Shown piece by piece: positions 7,984 to 10,519 of a stretch of 10,519 nt of DNA. Source of the DNA: an uncultured Oscillibacter sp. (lineage in GTDB: Bacteria; Bacillota; Clostridia; Oscillospirales; Oscillospiraceae). Within the stretch, counting starts at the first letter, position 1; each line of letters opens with the position of its first letter. The DNA is taken from NCBI GenBank assembly GCA_948435975.1, contig CAOJHG010000034.1, forward strand, positions 1 to 10,519, written 5' to 3'. A model generated the notes under the pieces. It saw nothing but the letters and a program-made list of their open reading frames with translations, searched no databases and was not told where the DNA came from. Both the position numbers and the translations under genes were made by a program.

Positions 7984-8004
7984 ATTCGAACCGAATGTAC
8001 GAAT
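7984..8004. promoter_or_regulatory. ATTCG/CGAAT repeat cluster just upstream of the LytTR promoter
   Basis: ATTCG (7984-7988) and CGAAT (7992-7996) form a small inverted repeat, and a further CGAAT follows at 8000-8004 with a period of eight. The cluster ends 14 bases before the -35 box, a normal place for an activator or autoregulatory site. The match is not to the known LytTR consensus, so the cognate protein is unknown. Confidence 0.35.
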
Positions 8005-8018
8005 AGCTCTCTTTTTTC

Positions 8019-8047
8019 TTGCCTTTTCCCAAACACTACGATAAAAT
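8019..8047 (+). promoter_or_regulatory. Sigma-A promoter of the LytTR regulator gene
   Basis: TTGCCT (8019-8024) and TAAAAT (8042-8047) are 17 bases apart. Transcription would start near 8054, about 30 bases before the ATG at 8084. Confidence 0.65.
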
Positions 8048-8083
8048 ATCAAAAAATGACCACAGACAGAGGGGGCGGCGCAA

Positions 8084-8884
8084 ATGAGCGCAAAGCTGGA
8101 AGACACTGCGGAGCTGAGCCGGATCATCACCCGGAGCTATTATGAGGGGAATATGCAGCCCTATTTTGACCGCTTGTGCTCCAAAAGCATCTGGCTGGGC
8201 ACCGGAGGCCGTGTCCTTATCGGAGGCGACGTCATCCGGGCCCGTCTGGAGCGCGTCGTCCGGAAAAAGCCCTGCCAAATTTACGAGGAAGAGTTCCACG
8301 TCCAGCCGCTTTCCCCCCGCTGCGAGGCTGTGATCGGCGAGGTAAAAGTGGGCGAACCCGGCCAGGACCACGGGGATATTACCGTCTGCTATACCTTTCT
8401 CTATCAGCTCATCGGGTCCGAAACCAAGCTGGTGCTTTTGCACTGTACTTACGAGGTTCTTCGCTCCTTCGCCCTGGAAAAGGACGGACCTAAGCTGGAG
8501 ATGTCCGCCTATCAGTTTGTCCGGGACATCCTCCTGGAGATTCCGCCCAAGGAACGCCTTGCCGTTCCCTGCGGCAGCAAAACCCTCTTCGTTCAGCCCC
8601 ACATGATCTTCTATATACAGAGCAAAAACCGAAAAGCAGATCTCTTCTGTGTGGACAAGGTCATCCAGAGCGACCTTTCCATCAACGAGGTAAACGCCAT
8701 GCTCCCGGCGGAATTCTGTTCCATTCACCGCTGCTATACTGTAAACAGCCGCTACGTCATGTCCATTCAGCGCTACGCGGTGGAACTGATTACCGGCGAA
8801 ACCCTGCCGGTCCCCTTCCATTCCTACACGCAGGTCAAAACGGATCTGGAAAGCCGGATCACCGGCTCGACGACCAGAAAATGA
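8084..8884 (+). CDS. LytTR-domain transcriptional regulator with NTF2/SnoaL-like N-terminal domain
   Basis: 266 residues; the ATG is preceded by GAGGGGG at a good distance. Residues about 155-258 are a LytTR DNA-binding domain: an opening strand pair (LAVPCGSKTLFVQPHMIFYIQS), the family-typical FCSIHRCYTVN with Arg215 and Asn220, and the closing LPVPFHSYTQVKTDL. The N-terminal 125 residues are not a response-regulator receiver domain, since there is no acidic pocket or Lys in the right order. Instead, the pattern of helices followed by IWLGTGGRVLIGG, then long beta strands (EAVIGEVKVGE, ITVCYTFLYQLI, KLVLLHCTYEV), looks like an NTF2/SnoaL-like cone-shaped domain that could bind a small molecule. 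The LytTR call is firm and the N-terminal call is by pattern only. It is transcribed alone, divergently from the Ldh2 operon, and followed by a strong terminator. Its targets are unknown. Confidence 0.88.
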   Translation: MSAKLEDTAELSRIITRSYYEGNMQPYFDRLCSKSIWLGTGGRVLIGGDVIRARLERVVRKKPCQIYEEEFHVQPLSPRCEAVIGEVKVGEPGQDHGDITVCYTFLYQLIGSETKLVLLHCTYEVLRSFALEKDGPKLEMSAYQFVRDILLEIPPKERLAVPCGSKTLFVQPHMIFYIQSKNRKADLFCVDKVIQSDLSINEVNAMLPAEFCSIHRCYTVNSRYVMSIQRYAVELITGETLPVPFHSYTQVKTDLESRITGSTTRK

Positions 8885-8912
8885 CTCTATATTAATGTCT
8901 TTTCTCCGCACA

Positions 8913-8946
8913 CCGGGAGGCCCACGGGCTTCCCGGCTTGTTTTTT
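8913..8946 (+). terminator. Intrinsic terminator after the LytTR gene
   Basis: CCGGGAGGCC and GGCTTCCCGG form a 10-bp stem with one G-U pair and a 4-base loop, followed by CTTG and six T. This is a textbook terminator. It separates the LytTR gene from the blaI promoter 25 bases further on. Confidence 0.92.
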
Positions 8947-8970
8947 CCGCTGAAAAATATCCGCTCCCTC

Positions 8971-8999
8971 TTGACAATTGGACTACAAGATGTTATCTT
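8971..8999 (+). promoter_or_regulatory. Sigma-A promoter of the blaI-blaR1 unit
   Basis: A perfect -35 TTGACA (8971-8976) and TATCTT (8994-8999) are separated by 17 bases. The start point would be near 9006. The spacer is almost filled by the first BlaI-type operator, so the promoter should be shut when the repressor is bound. Confidence 0.82.
8981..8997. promoter_or_regulatory. BlaI-type operator 1
   Basis: GACTACAAGATGTTATC fits the dyad GACTACA-N3-TGTAGTC with two mismatches, both in the right arm. It overlaps the promoter spacer and part of the -10 box. TACA/TGTA cores are the known recognition elements of BlaI/MecI repressors. Confidence 0.75.
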
Positions 9000-9006
9000 A
9001 AATTTA

Positions 9007-9023
9007 GCCTACACTTTGTAGTC
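9007..9023. promoter_or_regulatory. BlaI-type operator 2
   Basis: GCCTACACTTTGTAGTC fits the same dyad with one mismatch. Its centre is 26 bases from that of operator 1, and it covers the presumed transcription start region just ahead of the AAGGAGG ribosome binding site of blaI. Confidence 0.8.
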
Positions 9024-9038
9024 AAAAGGAGGACGCTT

Positions 9039-9422
9039 ATGACCACCCCACAAATTTCCGATTCGGAGCTGGAGCTGATGAAAATTGTCTGGGCTACCGG
9101 AGGCACCGCCCTCTACGCCCAGATCATGGAGTCCCTGGCGGCGGCGGGCCGCACCTGGCAGAAAAACACGGTCATTACCCTATTGTCCCGGCTGGTGGAA
9201 AAGGGCTTTTTGCGTGTCCGCAAGCTGGGCCGCCGGAATGAGTACACCGCCACTGTCTCCGAGGCGGACTATCAAACCGCCCAAACCCAGGTGCTGGTGA
9301 ACAAGCTCTACGCCGGCAGCGCCAAGGGGCTGGTGGCCGCCCTGATCCGCCAGGAAGCCATCTCCCCCGGGGATTACGAGGAGCTGAAGCGCTTCTGGGA
9401 GAAAGAGGGCGGGGAATCATGA
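9039..9422 (+). CDS. blaI: BlaI/MecI/CopY-family transcriptional repressor
   Basis: 127 residues, the normal size for BlaI/MecI. The start at 9039 has AAAGGAGG seven bases upstream; the frame is open further upstream but would run through the operators and promoter. Residues 5-75 form the winged helix: ISDSELELMKIVWA, then RTWQKNTVITLLSRLVEKGFLRVRKLGRRNEYTA with the recognition helix near NTVITLLSRL and the wing after it. Residues about 80-127 are the helical dimer part where BlaR1-dependent cleavage occurs in staphylococcal homologues; the Asn-Phe cleavage pair known there is not obvious. Two matching operators in its own promoter support autorepression. It overlaps the next gene by four bases (ATGA), the standard blaI-blaR1 arrangement. 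The signal may be a beta-lactam or another cell-wall stress. Confidence 0.92.
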   Translation: MTTPQISDSELELMKIVWATGGTALYAQIMESLAAAGRTWQKNTVITLLSRLVEKGFLRVRKLGRRNEYTATVSEADYQTAQTQVLVNKLYAGSAKGLVAALIRQEAISPGDYEELKRFWEKEGGES

Positions 9423-10519
9423 GGGAGCTTATCAAGGTCCTGGCCTCCCTGTCTCTCAGCGGCTCCCTGGTGATTCTGGTCCTGCTGGCGTGCCGGGCTC
9501 TGCTTCGAGACCATCTTCCGAAACGCTGGCAGTATTTCATCTGGCTCGTCGCCGTATTCCGGCTGCTGCTGCCCCTCTCCCCGGCGGGCAGTCCCGTCGG
9601 AACACTGTTTCAGGAGAAGGAGAACGTCCCTCCGCCTGTGGTCTCCTACACGGCGGAAATCCCTGGACCATCCTCGGCGGGAAAAGCTGATGGAACCCCA
9701 GTCCCGCCGGGGACTTCCGAAGTCATGGGCGAGCTGGAATCTGCCGGACTCTCCCTGCCGGAGCCAGAGGCGCTTCTGGTCTTGCTCTGGCTGGCTGTAG
9801 CGCTGTTTCTGCTGACACGAAAGGTCACCAGCTACCAGGGATTTCTCCGTTATCTCCAGGCCGGATGCCGAGCGGTGGAGGACCCGGCCCGGCTGGACCT
9901 GCTGGCCAAGACCGGGAAGCGGCTGGGGATCCGTCGGCCTGTCGAACTGTACGAAAATCCCCTGGCGGCCTCCCCCCTGCTGTTGGGGCTGTTTCGGCCC
10001 CGGATCGTCCTGCCCTCGGCGGCGGTTTCGGAGGAGGACTTCCGCCACATCGCCCTCCACGAGCTGACCCACTGCAAACGCCTGGACCCGGCGTACAAAT
10101 GGCTGGTCCAGCTGACCGTGTGCCTCCACTGGTTCAATCCCCTGGTGTGGGTCATGGCCCGGGAGATTGAGCGGAGTTGCGAGCTGGCCTGCGACGAGGC
10201 GGTGCTTCGGATCCTGGCACCGGAAGAGCGGCGGTCTTATGGAGACACGCTGCTGCGGGCCCTGGAAACCGGAGGCGGATACCGGGCCGCGCCGGGCTCC
10301 GTCTCCCTGGGGGAGAGCGCGGAATTATTAAAAGAAAGGTTACGTGGGATTATGAATTTCAAAAAGGCATCGAAGCGGACGGCCCTGCTGTCCCTGTTTC
10401 TGGCGGCCGCGCTGATCACCGGAGCCGCTGCCGCCGGGATCTACACCGGCCCGGATACGCGGATTGCAAGTCCTGTTAAGGGATTAGCCTTGTCACCAGT
10501 TTCCACCCAGGCAGCGCCC
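9419..10519 (+). CDS. blaR1: BlaR1/MecR1-like M56 membrane metalloprotease sensor, partial (runs off right edge)
   Basis: 367 residues are in the window with no stop. The ATG overlaps the TGA of blaI. Hydrophobic segments lie at about 6-26, 36-52, 117-133 and 321-341, the four-helix layout of BlaR1, with a Pro/Gly-rich loop between the second and third. The cytoplasmic zinc protease is intact: HELTH at 214-218 gives the two His ligands and catalytic Glu215, and CELACDEAV supplies the usual third acidic ligand near Glu255. In the family, a ligand outside the cell triggers self-cleavage and then loss of the BlaI repressor. What follows residue 341 is outside the membrane; its first 26 residues are a Ser/Pro/Thr-type linker. 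Whether a penicillin-binding sensor domain or a different domain comes next cannot be seen here. Confidence 0.9.
   Translation, partial: MRELIKVLASLSLSGSLVILVLLACRALLRDHLPKRWQYFIWLVAVFRLLLPLSPAGSPVGTLFQEKENVPPPVVSYTAEIPGPSSAGKADGTPVPPGTSEVMGELESAGLSLPEPEALLVLLWLAVALFLLTRKVTSYQGFLRYLQAGCRAVEDPARLDLLAKTGKRLGIRRPVELYENPLAASPLLLGLFRPRIVLPSAAVSEEDFRHIALHELTHCKRLDPAYKWLVQLTVCLHWFNPLVWVMAREIERSCELACDEAVLRILAPEERRSYGDTLLRALETGGGYRAAPGSVSLGESAELLKERLRGIMNFKKASKRTALLSLFLAAALITGAAAAGIYTGPDTRIASPVKGLALSPVSTQAAP

Larger units (their letters stand above)
7128..8018. other. Gene-free AT-rich intergenic region with short repeats
   Basis: Nearly 900 bases between two divergent promoters hold no reading frame that looks like a protein. 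The longest open frame (7351-7701, minus) has no ribosome binding site, no recognisable motif and an irregular composition. The left part is AT-rich and carries a CG-centred palindrome (7226-7239), an AT palindrome (7358-7375) and a direct repeat (7397-7419). From about 7861 to 8030 the plus strand is markedly pyrimidine-rich. A second, weaker plus-strand promoter candidate (TTTACA at 7819-7824, TATATT at 7841-7846, 16 apart) overlaps a TACTGTAT repeat. No tRNA, CRISPR or insertion-sequence ends were seen. Confidence 0.6.

Noticed and set aside
7861-8030. tRNA, CRISPR or insertion-sequence end in the intergenic region
   Set aside because: No cloverleaf with TTCNANNC loop, no regularly spaced repeats with spacers, and no terminal inverted repeats with target duplications were found by eye.
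7876-8130. Small minus-strand open frames in the pyrimidine-rich stretch left of the LytTR gene
   Set aside because: They arise from the purine-rich minus strand (Arg/Gly/Glu-rich translation), lack start signals and overlap the LytTR promoter and start.
8036-8977. Minus-strand open frame opposite the LytTR gene
   Set aside because: It would start within the terminator/blaI promoter zone and mirrors a gene with a firm LytTR domain.
9374-10129. Minus-strand open frame opposite blaR1
   Set aside because: It is antisense to the intact M56 protease reading frame, with an Arg/Gln/Gly-rich composition and no motif.

Overview
The window comes from a GC-rich, low-GC-phylum-style Firmicute, most likely a gut clostridium of the Oscillospiraceae/Ruminococcaceae type. 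This is inferred from strong AGGAGG-type ribosome binding sites, a TRAP binding protein with a clostridial lipoprotein signal (LCAC followed by Gly), Gram-positive BlaI/BlaR1-type genes, sigma-A promoters of the TTGACA-N17-TATACT kind, and coding DNA that is GC-rich while the spacers are AT-rich. No marker gene fixes the species.

The left two thirds (about 475-7130) is a minus-strand metabolic island, read from right to left. A near-consensus promoter (7099-7127) precedes an Ldh2-family 2-hydroxyacid (malate/lactate-type) dehydrogenase, an NAD-type malic enzyme and a HAD-IIA phosphatase. A second near-consensus promoter (3723-3751) precedes a complete tripartite TRAP transporter: binding lipoprotein (dctP), small permease (dctQ) and large permease (dctM). 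A perfect stem-loop terminator (441-465) follows. The simplest reading is uptake of a C4-dicarboxylate such as malate, followed by oxidation to oxaloacetate and/or oxidative decarboxylation to pyruvate. The 223-base dctP-dctQ spacer holds four inverted repeats, which would fit higher expression of the binding protein than of the membrane subunits. Left of the terminator is the start of a separate small membrane protein (YcxB-like), cut by the window edge.

Between about 7128 and 8018 lies an AT-rich, gene-free stretch of nearly 900 bases. It contains a LacI-operator-like palindrome, an AT palindrome and several short direct repeats. To its right, on the plus strand and divergent from the metabolic island, is a monocistronic LytTR-type regulator with an NTF2/SnoaL-like N-terminal domain, its own promoter and a strong terminator.

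The right end (8971-10519) is a blaI-blaR1-type two-gene regulatory unit on the plus strand. Its promoter carries two GACTACA-N3-TGTAGTC-like operators: one fills the -35/-10 spacer and the other lies just past the start point, as expected for autorepression by BlaI. blaR1 starts inside the stop of blaI (ATGA overlap) and runs off the right edge without a stop. No beta-lactamase is visible.

The gene content is mostly known families. The parts that look less described are the malic enzyme/Ldh2/HAD/TRAP grouping, the structured dctP-dctQ spacer, the NTF2-like-LytTR fusion, and the repeat-bearing non-coding region.
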